DNA from: Cephalopachus bancanus
Lineage: Eukaryota > Chordata > Mammalia > Primates > Tarsiidae
Assembly: GCA_027257055.1 (NCBI GenBank)
Contig: JAPVLO010000384.1
Location: forward strand, 1,612,001 to 1,676,000
DNA: 64,000 bases
Direction of reading: 5' to 3'
The stretch's first letter is position 1, and each line of letters starts with the position of its first letter. Positions 33,488-44,734 of the stretch are shown here, piece after piece. The position numbers were made by a program, and so were the translations under genes. The notes under the pieces were generated by a model, which was not told the DNA's origin, did not search any database, and saw only the letters and a program-made list of their open reading frames with translations.

Positions 33488-33945
33488 TCATCCCACTTCA
33501 GTTAGAATGGTTATTATTTTTTTAAAAAAATAATAGCAACATTTGTTGGCCAGGATGCAGAGAAAAAGGAACTTTTATACACAGTGTTGGTTGGATTGTA
33601 AAACTAGTACAACCACTATGGAAAACAATATGGCGATTTCTAAAAAAAAACCCCAAAACTAAAAGCAGAACTCCCAGCAATCCGACAATCCCATGTCTGA
33701 CTATTTTTCCAATGGAAACGAAATCAGTGTATCAAAGGGATTCTTGCACCCACATGTTTATTGCAGCACTAGTCACCATAGTAAAAATAAGGAACCACCC
33801 TAAGTGTCCATTACTACATGAATGAATAAAGAAATGGTGGTATGCATACACAATGGAATACTATTTGGCTATCAAAATAAAAGAATGGAATTCTGTCATT
33901 TTGCGGCAACATGGCGGAGGTCATTACCTTAAGTGAAATAATATA
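33488..33945 (+). mobile_element. L1M-type fragment: ORF2 3' region
   Basis: Separate, older L1 piece abutting L1 copy A: CACTTCAGTTAGAATGG, GATGCAGAGAAAAAGGAAC, CACATGTTTATTGCAGCACT, ATGGAATACTATTTGGC and CTTAAGTGAAATAA are ORF2 C-terminal words in order. They repeat a stage already passed in copy A, so this is a second insertion. No 3' UTR end is clear. Confidence 0.85.
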
Positions 33946-36261
33946 TAATCCCTTCACCAGTTATGTCCCCTAAATCTGAACACCATGTTATCTTTCCAGC
34001 TGTTTGTGGTGGTGCCAGTCTATGAAATCAAATTAGTTTCCCTGTCTTTCCCTAACTCTTTGGTGTCTATGCTTTTTTCCATCTGCACAGACAGGGATGT
34101 AGGTTGTTCACCAGATCTACGTGTATCTTTGTATCTAGCTCTTTTAGGCTTCCTTCTGAAGAGAACTTAGAGCTATGCTTTTCAACTTAGAAAGACGAAA
34201 AGATAGCAGAGTCATTTGATGAGCTCCTGTCTAGCTTAGATCTACTGACATGGCATATCATTTGTAAACGTTTCTTATCCGTGGTTATAGTATATGCGTT
34301 TGCAAGGGTTTGAACTTAACCGCTAATATTTCTTCTACTCTCCCAGGACTTCTATGTCAAATATGCTGTCTATAAAACAAAATGTCAGCACTATGTACAT
34401 CAATAGATGACTTGACATAAATGGTGGCAATTAAGTCTCTATCCTCTCTCTCTCAAAATTATGTGAAAGTGGTAGAAAAATTGGAAATTTAATGTTGGTT
34501 CATGCTGTAGAATTATTTGTAAATTGATCTAAATGATACTGTTCTCTCTGTCACTGACTTAATCTACAATAAGGGTCCTATGAGTTATCTGAGCCCCAGT
34601 TTTTCATATAAAAATTGCTACATTTAATTAGCAGATAATGATGTCCCTCTCGGCTCTAGATTATCAACTTTGTTTTTTTAATGCTATAGGAAACTTCGAT
34701 AGCTACAGAAATCAATTTATATAAAGAAAATTCATTTTAAAACAAAAAATTTTGCTTTATGATTTGAGTATTTTATTTTTACACTTTATCTTCACTGTAG
34801 TTAAATATACCTGCCCTGTTTGATTCTTTGATAATAAAACTGGAAGTCACCTGCCGAGAGATTTCTGATTCCTTTTGTGGAAGTAAAAATATATGTAAAT
34901 GCTGTGAGTGTAACACATACAAATTAATAACAATAGCAACCAAAGAAATTAGAGACATTCCATACAGAGGAGACCCGATAAGCACAAAGAGAATGGAAAG
35001 ACTTGATCTTGCAGGGGGTCTCCTGCAGAATACTGGGCAGTTGAGTCTCTGGGTCCTGCGGTGTGCCGTCCACTGATCAGAAAGTCTTGCAGAAATGGGT
35101 TGGGGAGAGACAGAGGCTGCACTGAAGGACCAAGTACAGTTCTAATTCCAAGCTTCTGTAAAAATCAAACCCTTCATAATAAGCTAAATACATTTACTAT
35201 AGTTAGTTATTGCATGTTTGGAATTGAATTCCTTCTCTTCTTTTTGTTGCTGTATATTCTCTTAATTAGTTTTTCTTTGGACACATGAATTCCTCTTTTC
35301 AATCTGCATCATCAAGGTAATACTTTTATTACAGATGCCTTTAGTAGCTGGCAGGGGCAAGAGGGAGGATTTCTGCAAGACAGGTGATTTCATTATTCTC
35401 TTGGGTTTTGCTACAAATTAAAAAAAATTGTATCTTGCCAACTAGATCCCTTTTGACACCAACTTTGATTGATATTAAGTAACTAAAGACCACCAACATT
35501 TTTTCTTAACTTATTTTACATTTGGCCACATTTCTATTGGGATGAATGATTCATTCATCAAAAAGAATCGTTGCATTTAGCGCATTGTAAAGGGACATAT
35601 AATAATGACAGTTTAGAAAAAAAAACTGTTTCTGAAGATGTGTATTAGCATATATTCCTTCTTCAGCGTTAATTCTGAAAACATGTTTTTAAAGAAAAAT
35701 TTGCTATTTCGTATATGCCCCTGAAGGTGGCACTGATGATACTAAAACTTTCTCAGTTTGTGCGATGTCCCTGCAAGGGTTAATCTGTGAGAGCTGGCCC
35801 TTTCCTTTGATGTCAGGGGATACTGTCCTATTCTCAGGGTGTTTTCTGCAAGAAGGGAGTGGAGTTTATAGAAATCAGTCTGATCTGGATTATCTGTCTC
35901 TCCATTGCACTGGCGCTCAAAGTTTTAATTAAACTCGGTGTATAGTAATCTCTTATACTTAATAAAGCAGTTATTGCATTTCTGACTTTCTTCCAAACAT
36001 TTATAAACTTCTACCCCTGGCTTTACTTGAGCAAAGAGAATGTTGTCCTAGGAGTTTCGAGAAGAGGCAGCAAAATAGAGTAAGTCAATGAAATGGAGAT
36101 GAAGTCAACAGAAAAAAATGGCTACTTTGATTTGGAGCTATGTGATATTTTATTTAAACAATAGCTCGTTCCTGGTAAACCTGGCTAAAATTATGTATAC
36201 TAAAAAAAATAATAATAACAATACATCACTGCACTTCCTCAGAAGTGTTGTACTCTGCTCT
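33946..36261. other. Unique AT-rich sequence, no gene recognised
   Basis: No repeat supported. Open frames at 34828-35076 and 35061-35288 (75-82 codons) resemble nothing known. The stretch 35700-35960 has more G+C and looks non-repetitive; it would be the first place to test for a conserved non-coding element. Confidence 0.45.
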
Positions 36262-36452
36262 GGTGTATTGAAAGGCTTTGCAGTCAGATGAGATCAAGAT
36301 ATGAAACTTGGCTCTCATTGCCCTTGTAATTTTGTGACCATCACTTTCTCTGAACTCTGGTTTTTCAGTTGCAAAACAAGATTAATATTATTTAAATGAG
36401 GGATATATGTACAGAATCTAACAAATGGAGTACACCCTCAATAACTTCTAAC
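36262..36452 (+). mobile_element. MIR SINE, sense
   Basis: MIR core pattern: GGCTTTGCAGTCAGATGAG, CTTGTAATTTTGTGACCATC, TTTTTCAGTTGCAAAACAAG, ACACCCTCAATAACTTC. Ancient and diverged. Confidence 0.7.
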
Positions 36453-37486
36453 TAATCTCCCCACCCAAATCTTCCCAGCAACGGCCAGCCAACATTTCTC
36501 AAAATATCTTGCCAAGAACATTCCTATTTGCACAATTAATAATATCTTGAAAATATTGAAAAGCTTGAAGAGAATAGTGCTTAGAATCCCAGCAAAATTC
36601 AGACACTGGAAAATGAAATGTATCTAAAAGTCAAATCACAGCTGTTCTTTCTTTTAAAGTATAATGAAAATAACCCCCGCCCCCAAACCGCAGGGATATT
36701 CACCAAGGAATGAATCTATCAATTCATCACAAAATGTTGACAATCCTTGGCACAGACTTGGTATTCAAGAATTGCTTGTTGCATATGAAGTTCAGTCACT
36801 TAATAATAATTTCTGATTTTGTTGAAGTGAAAAAACTGAGAGTAGAGCAACTGAAATGCTGGCCCAGACTTATTCGACTTGTTGGTGTTTGGGCTGGAAC
36901 TAACACCAGTTGTTACGCTCTTTGGTTAAATGTCAACTATAAGTCCACGACTGCTCAGTACTCTGCATGATTTAAAAAAAAAAGATGGAATGATTTCCTT
37001 CTCTCTTCAAAGTGCTAGCATTTAAAAATACATACGCATTTTTAAAAACAATCCTTACTTACCATTGTGCAAGGTTTTGGATGGGACGCAGTGAACTTCA
37101 GAGTCCTTTATGGGGTGAGAGACCACACAAATGAAGCAGGGGAGAAAAGACTAGAAGATTTTTTTAGGTTGACAAAAATCATAAGCAAATTGGATCAGTC
37201 GGAAAAAAATTCCATAGGATTTCTGTTATTTTTCATAAGAAGCAACTTTAGTGGATGGGAATGGACTCATTTGGATCTCATTAATGAACCCTTGGAGGTT
37301 GAGGTCACAGAGTCATGGAAGGAGTATAGTACTACAGGGAGAAGTTGTTCGGAATGGAAGTCTCCCTGTGGATGTCCTGCATGGAGTCTTCATAGCCAGT
37401 TGAGATGAATGACTATTCCAGAGAGCTCCATCTCTCCCCCACCTGTGTTCTTCTTCTCACTCCCACATGGGCTGTGTTTACTCAGT
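36453..37486. other. Unassigned sequence with one 113-codon frame
   Basis: The frame at 37067-37408 starts with ATG and has mixed, non-repetitive composition, but I recognise no domain and it has no visible promoter, Kozak context or splice evidence. Probably chance. Confidence 0.4.
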
Positions 37487-37536
37487 GAAACCAGTGAAAA
37501 GGAAGTCAACAGAAACCAGTGAAAAGAAAGTCAACA
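37487..37536. repeat. 25-bp tandem duplication
   Basis: GAAACCAGTGAAAAGGAAGTCAACA-type unit at 37487-37511 repeated at 37512-37536 with one G/A change. Confidence 0.93.
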
Positions 37537-37724
37537 GACAAAAATCTCAATCTTAATCCGTGTGTCTGCCTAAACATGACGTCATGGCTCATTTATAGTT
37601 CTAAACTCAAAGTCAGTTTTTGTGCCTGAAGGAAAATTGTCTATGAAGACTGAAAATAAAACTATAAAAAAATTGGACTAATTTTTTTCTGAATATATGT
37701 CTAATACATAATAATGGGAAAAAA

Positions 37725-37857
37725 GTTCCCTTTTCTCCACATCCTCTCCAGCATCTGTTGCTTTTTGAGTTATTGATGATGGCCATCCTGACTGGAGTTA
37801 GGTGGTATCTCAGTGTGGTTTTAATTTGCATTTCTTTGATGGCTAGTGAGGCTGAGA
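37725..37857 (-). mobile_element. L1 ORF2 fragment, antisense
   Basis: GTTCCCTTTTCTCCACATCC, CAGCATCTGTTGCTTTTTGA, CATCCTGACTGGAGTTAGGT and TCTCAGTGTGGTTTTAATTT are the antisense form of the ORF2 segment before the C-terminal region. Only about 130 bp, with neither L1 end present. Confidence 0.85.
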
Positions 37858-37934
37858 AAAAAAAATTAAAATATGGGAGACAAGTGGCATTGAGGGCTCT
37901 CTTCTTTCTCTATCACCCTTTTGATAGCCTTGGC

Positions 37935-38170
37935 CTTGTGTGGCAATTAAAAGCATGAACTCTCTAGCCCTTCTTCCTGGGTTCATATCTCACCTCTACC
38001 TGTTATCTGTGTGGCTGTACAGGTTATTAAATATCTATGTGTCTCAGTTTTTTCATCCACCAAAGTTGACAAAAGTATTTCCTCCTTGAGTTGTGAGAAT
38101 TAACTAAGATGAAGGGCATGAAGCACTGAGAACAGTGCTTAGCACTTAGTAAGTACTCAATGAGGTTAGT
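37935..38170 (+). mobile_element. MIR SINE, sense
   Basis: Well-preserved MIR: AGCATGAACTCTCTAGCCC, CCTGGGTTCATATCTCACC, ATCTGTGTGGCTGTACAGG, ATGTGTCTCAGTTTTTTCAT, GAGAATTAACTAAGATGAAG, GTGCTTAGCACTTAGTAAGT. Confidence 0.88.
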
Positions 38171-38273
38171 TGTGGTTACTCTCTTATCAGTGGCAGAAAG
38201 GACCAGGAACAACAATATAGTTGTTTGCAATACTTCATTATCCAAAGCCAAGTCACAAGGAGAATGAACTCAG

Positions 38274-38375
38274 ACATTTACCCATATGGGAGCCTTTTTT
38301 GATATAGCCATTGTTACCTGGTGAACATTTACCCATATGGGAGCCTTTTTTGATAGAGCCATTGTTACCTGGTGA
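38274..38375. repeat. 51-bp tandem duplication
   Basis: 38274-38324 is repeated immediately at 38325-38375 with a single T/G difference (GATATAGCC against GATAGAGCC). Only two units, no further copies on either side. Confidence 0.97.
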
Positions 38376-38554
38376 AAACAGATGGCAATGGATTGACAAG
38401 CATGCATCATGTCTTCACTCATCATGACCACATCCATGGGTAACTCTGTGGATCAACGGGGCCTACTGATTTGCATTCAGATTATCAGCATAATCATTTT
38501 TTAAAATCACCTCAGATGATCCTCTTGTAAAATCATCCTTTAATACCTTCTCAT

Positions 38555-39080
38555 CTCCTGGGAATATACCTGGAGGAACACAAATTATTCTACCAAAAAA
38601 AGACACCTGCACGCGCATGTTTATTGCTGCACTACTCACAAGAGCAGAAACATGGAACTGACCCTTTTGCCCACCAAAAGTAGACTGGACACAGAAAATG
38701 TGATACATATCCACAGTGGTGTATTACACAGCCACGAGGAAGGACAAAAATCATAGACTTCTCAGCAAATTGGTGGAATAGGAGACAATCATTCTTAGGG
38801 ATCTATCAGAGAAACAAAGAACTGAATAATGCCACATGTTCTCACTCAAGAGTAGGACTTGAATATTAATCACAAAAGCACAAAGATGGGAGCAGCAGTT
38901 ATGGGATAATGGCAGGGGAGGGAGGAAGGAGAGGTTGTAAAAACACAAAGGTACTTCATCCTAAACTAGGGTAAGTAAGCACCAGTTGGAGGTCCAAACT
39001 TCACCTGAACAAAATGTTATTTATGTACCTAATCCTGACTTGTACCCCACATCTTTATCATGAAATAAAGTAATAAAAAA
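38555..39080 (+). mobile_element. 5'-truncated L1, older variant of the lineage L1 end
   Basis: Starts near CCTGGGAATATACCTGGAGG and has ORF2 end words CGCGCATGTTTATTGCTGCA and ATCTATCAGAGAAACAAAGA. Its 3' UTR differs from the other tails (extra sequence at 38935-39000) but ends CTTGTACCCCACATCTTTAT. Probably a related older subfamily. Confidence 0.87.
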
Positions 39081-40272
39081 GCTACTCAAACTCTCCCAAA
39101 TTCCAGCCCAGACACTCTTCAAGGTAGACCTAGTGAGAGTATGATTAACGCCACCCTCAATTACTGTGAACTTTACCTGCTTGGTGTCATCTATCCAGTC
39201 TCATGCATGTCTTCTGCGCCATGTGTTTGCACACTGCTGTGTTCCTGCATCACCTAGGTTTATGGTAAAAAAAATTATAAAATCGGAAATTGTTTGCTTA
39301 TTGTTTTGTTTTTGCTCCTGTGACTCAATTGTTGAAAGTCTGGAATTACCCCTATTTTATATATATTATTTATATATAATACTGACCCCAAATTCCCTGA
39401 TACAAACTCAACCAACTTCAACCTGCTTACAAAAATGTATTACATTTCCTTCTTCCAATAGAATAGATTCACACCTCTATGCAATATTTCCACTGTATAT
39501 GAGAGCTGGATTTGACCAGAATTGTTGAGGCTAGGTAATGATAGAGAGGGACGGGTTTATGCCCAGAATGGTGGGAATGGTTGACACAAGTATAAAATCA
39601 GAAAACTGATGAATGTTGTAACTAAGAGCACTGTCGATAATGAGCATTCAGTAGTGAGTGGTGGACAGTAATCTTAGAAATCATGTACTTTAAGGGATCA
39701 TTCAATCTTTAGGAAGAAGGAGATCACAGTGCTTTGCAAATGGCAATGCCGAATAAAAGGACACTTTGTCCAGCTCCAAGCTATGAGGTACTAGGGATAC
39801 AATGATCAACTCAATTTCCTCTTGCGTAGATTTTGAGAAATGGTGTCCACAAGAGAGAGTCAGACTCCAGTTGGAGCAAAAAAGCGAAAGGAATGTCTAC
39901 AGGAGTGGTTGAGAATAGAGAAGGCTTTTACTGATGATTGACCTTGAGTTCTCCAATGAATTGCAAAGGTGTTTCAGGAGATTAGTCATCAAAGGGTATA
40001 GACAAAGCCAGATGGAGATCAAGTCTTCTGGAGATGAAGAATGTCCACTATTTCTTGGTTCTGAAAGTAAGAATGAAGGGCATAGAGGTTCACTTGAGTT
40101 GAGAGACTGATGAAGATGACGGGGGCGGAGGGGGGCAGCAGGTCTGCTTTGCTCTGAACATGCAGGTTCCTTCTTTCTTTTTAGTATGGAGGCTTTGAGA
40201 ACAGAAGAGGAGAAATCTAAATTAAATATTTGAATTGAAATGTTTGTCACTTTGATAGGTAAAATGCTTTTT
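39081..40272. other. Unique sequence, no gene recognised
   Basis: Open frames up to 148 codons (39897-40343 minus) overlap into the following Alu and encode nothing recognisable. A G-rich stretch lies at 40122-40136. Confidence 0.45.
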
Positions 40273-40283
40273 AAAATGATATA

Positions 40284-40597
40284 GGCCAGGCTTGGTGGCT
40301 CAGCCTGTAATTCCAGCATTTTGGGAGGCCAAGGCGAGTGCATTGTCCAAGCCCACGGGTTCGAGATCCACCCAGGAAACTTGGTGAGACCTCATCTCTA
40401 CAATAAATCAAAAATTAGTGGGGCATGGTAGTGCGTTTCTGTAATTCCAACTACTTGGAAGGCTGAGGCGGAAGGATCACCAATGCCCATCAGGTCGAGG
40501 CTGTGGTGGCCAGGAGCATGCCACTGCACTCTAGTCTGGGTGACAGAGTGAGACTCCAATTCAGAAAAAATAATAATAAAATAAAATAAAATAAAAT
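40284..40597 (+). mobile_element. Alu SINE
   Basis: Head GGCCAGGCTTGGTGGCTCAG and a long (AAAAT)n-like tail. Imperfect target duplication AAAATGATATA (40273-40283) against AAAATTATATA (40593-40603). First Alu after a 19.7-kb gap. Confidence 0.93.
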
Positions 40598-40603
40598 TAT
40601 ATA

Positions 40604-41097
40604 CGTAAGTAGTAAAAAATCAAGATCACGCAGTGTTAAATGCTGTCATGAATATGCCACTAATTATTCTTCCTAGGCATAATCTTTAAATAACTATAAA
40701 TGCATGTAGAGTAATTTATTTAACCATCCCCTTATTGTTAGAGAGTTAGATTGTTTCCATAAATATAGAATATATGAATTTTGCTTAAGTAAGGTGTTAC
40801 TCCATTTAGAAATGGAGTAGTGAACACTAGAGAAAGCATGAGTATTTACTGTCAAATTTACATAAGTGCATTAGAATTCAGACCCTTCAGAGGTAAAGCA
40901 TTGAAATGTGGTCTAGAGAAGTCAAACTGAATGATTAGAGATGAATTGTTCCTTGACTCTTCTTTAGAGCCAGAGAAAATGAATCCTAAACTCTGCGAAG
41001 ATAGGTCAGGGTCATAAGTGAGGGGAGATACTATGAAACAGCAGGATTTGAAGTTCAAAGACTTGAACTTCAGAAGGGTGTGAGGGTTTGTGGCAGG
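40604..41097. other. Unassigned sequence
   Basis: AT-rich, no feature recognised; the minus-strand frame 40858-41151 has no resemblance to known protein. Confidence 0.45.
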
Positions 41098-41109
41098 CAT
41101 AGAAATCTT

Positions 41110-41533
41110 TTTTTTTCTAATTTTTTTTTTTATTTTAAAGATGTGGAGCACAATTCAGGCTTAGGTGTACAAATGTTCATTGTGCAGGTACCCTTGTTGA
41201 TAGGTGTGCTCCACCTTCCCCAGGCAGACTCCCACCACTGCCAGTCCCACTTCCCCACTCCCCTCCCGGCAGTTTCCCGTTACTGCCAATCCTTTTCTTA
41301 TAATATTATGATCATTGTTCAAGGGCCGCTTATGGATGAGAACATGTGATACTCAGGTATTTGTTTCTGTGAAAGATCACTCAGTATTATAGACTCTAAG
41401 TTCATCCAGGAAGTACTCCCTTTTGGCTGCATCCTCTCCAGCATCTGTTGTTTTTTTTGAGTTATTGATAATAGCCATACTGACTGGAATTAGGTGGTAA
41501 CTCAGTGTAATTTAATTTGCGTTTCTTTGTCAT
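41110..41533 (-). mobile_element. Antisense L1 tail with internal deletion
   Basis: T-rich start, then the antisense lineage 3' end (AAAGATGTGGAGCACAATTC). The 3' UTR and the last ORF2 words (TTCATCCAGGAAGTAC) join directly to a more upstream ORF2 segment (CTGCATCCTCTCCAGCATCT); the intervening roughly 300 bp of ORF2 is missing. Target duplication ATAGAAATCTT at 41099-41109 and 41534-41544, so this is one insertion event. Confidence 0.9.
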
Positions 41534-41544
41534 ATAGAAATCTT

Positions 41545-42521
41545 ATGTGGAGGACACTATTGCATTTTATCATCTCATCCTATCTTTGGAAGCCGCAGAG
41601 GTTTCATATGGACCAAGTCAAATAATTGGTCCTAGAAAGGAATACATCAGTGATGGTTTTTGACTTGTATCAACATGTGAAGATGTGGGGATGCATTTTA
41701 ACCATTCTTTAAAAAGTGGAAATGAGTGACACGTGTGTCATTAAGCTTTTACAAAAGTCTATCTCTAAACCTGAACCCTTCAATCATTACTCTAGGCTGT
41801 GTATGAATAGAATTATTTACCCATGCATCAACATTACGGTTCTTAGGTGAAATTTAATGAACATGAGTTTCATAAATTGGATCTGGGTTAGACTTAGGCC
41901 CTCCATATATGGGAGCTTAAATTATTCTCTGTATAAAAACTGCAGAAAATATCTCACCTTCGCATGTTGCTGTTACCTAGTGTAATTTCTACATGACATA
42001 GCTGAATATGCACCAAGTCCTGCTTATCTTTAAGAAACAGAAAGACCTAGGACAGAAGTTCCCCTCTTGACCAGACCAGCTGCTCCAGTGGAATCCAAGA
42101 TGGTAGCCCACTTGACCTCTGAAACTCGAATCCCTTTATAACATGCTTTCCAAAGTAAATGACACACTTCTCAAAGCCAGGGCAGGAACTGCTGAATCAA
42201 AAAACCAGAGAAAAGGGTTATGATCTGAAGTCCAGGAAATCTCCACCCATTCTCAGAAAAGACAAGAGTATTTCTCCCCTGGCTTTTCATATTCAACCCC
42301 TTCACAAAATAAATCTTATTTTTTAACCTTCTTATCTCCTACCCTGTGAGAAGTTGATTTGCAAAGCATGTTTCCCGCTCCTCTATTCTATGGTCATAGC
42401 ATTAAACCTGCACTACTTGATCCCACTTTTAGTTTTGTATATTGGCTTCACCACACCGGACAAGAATGAACTCCATTTTTAGAGTAAGGTTAACTTTTAT
42501 TGGCACCATTAACAATAAACC
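41545..42521. other. Unassigned unique sequence
   Basis: No gene or repeat recognised. Confidence 0.45.
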
Positions 42522-42737
42522 GCTGGTTCTTGACCAGGGACAGTTTTGACCCCCTCTTTTCTAAAAGACATCTAGCAAAGCCTGTGACACTTTTAGCCAT
42601 CACAACTGGGGAAAAATGCTGCTAGCACCTAGTGGATAGAGGCCAGAGATGTTGATGAATACCTTATAATACACAGGACAATCACCCCAACAATAAAAAA
42701 TTGTCCCGTCCATAATGCTGAGGTTGAGAAACTGTGT
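42522..42737 (+). mobile_element. MER20 (hAT-Charlie MITE)
   Basis: Runs from GCTGGTTCTTGACCAGGG through GACATCTAGCAAAGCCTG, CATCACAACTGGGGAAAAAT, CACCTAGTGGATAGAGGCC and GATGTTGATGAATACC to AGGTTGAGAAACTGTG, the full MER20 order. In other placental lineages some MER20 copies act as regulatory elements; no evidence here. Confidence 0.92.
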
Positions 42738-43995
42738 GCTAAGCAGTCCTGTGTCTCAGCTCGTGCTCTGGCCATTTGAGTTCATAACATTATTTTAGAA
42801 GATATGAAGCTTTCTCAATAGGTATTGATGTCACTGTTTTCCTTCTTGTACGTTTTAAAGTATATATTGTGATTTTATATGTAACGAATTCCTTAGTCTC
42901 AATCATAATTGACACATGACATGTTGGGAATAAGTTTATTTCTCTTGAACATCTCACTCACACAGTGTCTTTTCCTGCTTAAATAATCCATTTCACAGAC
43001 TAGGAGAAGAAAGACATTCTTCCTCCATAATTTCTCAAACTTAGACTTTTATTTTCTTCTTTCAAACAGCAACCGTGTCTACCAGCCAAGGTGTCTTTGT
43101 GTATCTAAGAACCGCAGGTAGAGTCACAGCTGGAAGCAAAAAGCTTTCCCTGGAAAAGTCTTTTCTAATAAATTGTGCCTTTTCCTTGCCAGAGCAAAAG
43201 TCAGTTAATGTAGTAGTGACGCCTCGTCCCTGGCTGGGGAAGACAGAGAGCCTAAATTAACCCTCGCTTCTCAACCCTGACTCTTTTCCTGTCTTATTTT
43301 ATTTCTTCCTCTCATCTCCCAGGGCTTTTCATGCTCAGTTTGACTGGAAATTAATGACAAGTCTCTACTCAAAACTACCTATAAAATTCAGCCTCTTCAG
43401 GGACACCTCACAAACTTTTTATTATCGTGGGGGCCGTGGTTGTTGGCCCTCTAAACCTTCGCTGAACGATCATTGTCATGAGGCGGACTGATTAATAGGA
43501 TAAAAAGCATATGCATGTATTTAATGTGTATACATGGGGACATTCAGAATGAAGACCTGACTTTTCAATGAGTTGCAAAATATTGAATCCTATCTCAAGG
43601 TCGCAGAAAAAAATGAAGGCTTGGATTCTAGTAAAATAAGCTATGGGAGAGGGAAGAAGAGAAATTCTATGGAGAAACATCAAATGATTTGTTAGGGAGA
43701 ATGATTAGAAGGGAAACAGAGATTAATTTGTACATCACTTTCTTTGGAATGTGAATGATCCTTGGAGTCAGTTTTTATACTTGTAACAAGGTCAGCTCAG
43801 ATGTTCCGCCCTTTAGTTTCTTTTCCTCGGTAGATGAAGAACTAATAAAGAGGGGGTGAAGGTCAGAGAGAACTTGAGGCCTCTTCAGCATGTTGACACA
43901 CCATATTTTAGGTGTTAGATTCTGAGATTCGACATTATCTGTCTCTGCTTGCTTCTCACACTTCTCATCTGTACTGGATTCAAGCACAATCCCTA
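42738..43995. other. Unassigned sequence with an exon-like interval
   Basis: Mostly unremarkable. At 43047-43120 a pyrimidine tract ending in CAG and a downstream GCAG/GTAGAG give splice-site look-alikes around about 48 nt. Not supported as a gene. Confidence 0.4.
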
Positions 43996-44155
43996 GGGCA
44001 GTGATTTCCAAACTTGAGGGAACTTTGACATAAAACGGGGGGACATTAATGTAGAGATTTCTAGAACCAGTGGTTAGACAGTCTTGGGATCCATATTTTC
44101 TACCATCTTTGTAGGTAATTCTGATACAATCCCAGTGGAATTTGTAGTCTGTTAC
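43996..44155 (+). mobile_element. Possible MER5-type hAT fragment
   Basis: GGGCAGTGATTTCCAAACTT and GTAATTCTGATACAATCCC resemble the start and late part of MER5A-class MITEs, strongly diverged. Confidence 0.4.
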
Positions 44156-44222
44156 TCAAATATGCCGGCTCTTCCCATAAGTGTCTCTCTAGTTCCTCCC
44201 TCTGTCTGGATTGTGCTTTTCT

Positions 44223-44722
44223 TAAAAAAAATTATTATGAAGATGTGGGGTACAATTCAGGTTTAGGTATATAAACATTGATCATGCAGGTACCCTTGTC
44301 GATGAGGTACGCCCCTCCCTCCCCTGGCAGTTTCCCTCAACTGCCAATTCCTTTCTTATAGCATTTTGATAAGTCCTCAAGGTCTGCTTATGAGTGAGAA
44401 CATATGGAACTCTGTTCTTTGTTTCTATAATAAATCAGTGAGTACGATCGACTCCAAATCCATCCAAGTTGTTGCAAAGTCCATATATTGGTCCTTCTTT
44501 ATGGCTGCATAATATTCCATTGTGTATATGTACCACATTTTTTTTTATCCAGTACAGCTTCTATGGGCAACAAGATTGGTTCCATGTTTTTGCTGTTGTG
44601 AATAGAGCTGCAACAAACATGGATATGCAGGTGTCTTTTTTGTAGAATAATTTGAGTTCCTCCAGGTATATTCCCAATAGGGGGATTGCTGGGTCATATG
44701 GAAAGTCAAACGTCCTCTGTGG
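44223..44722 (-). mobile_element. Antisense 5'-truncated L1 tail
   Basis: AAGATGTGGGGTACAATTC, then 3' UTR (CCTCCCTCCCCTGGCAGTTT), then ORF2 C-terminal words in antisense to GGGTCATATGGAAAGTC. Possible target duplication GTGCTTTTCTT (44211-44221) against GAGCTTTTTCT (near 44723). Same subfamily as the tails at 12491 and 26035. Confidence 0.9.
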
Positions 44723-44734
44723 AGCTTTTTCTGA

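Noticed and set aside
37067..37408. 113-codon frame of mixed composition
   Set aside because: No domain, family resemblance, promoter or splice context; length is within chance.
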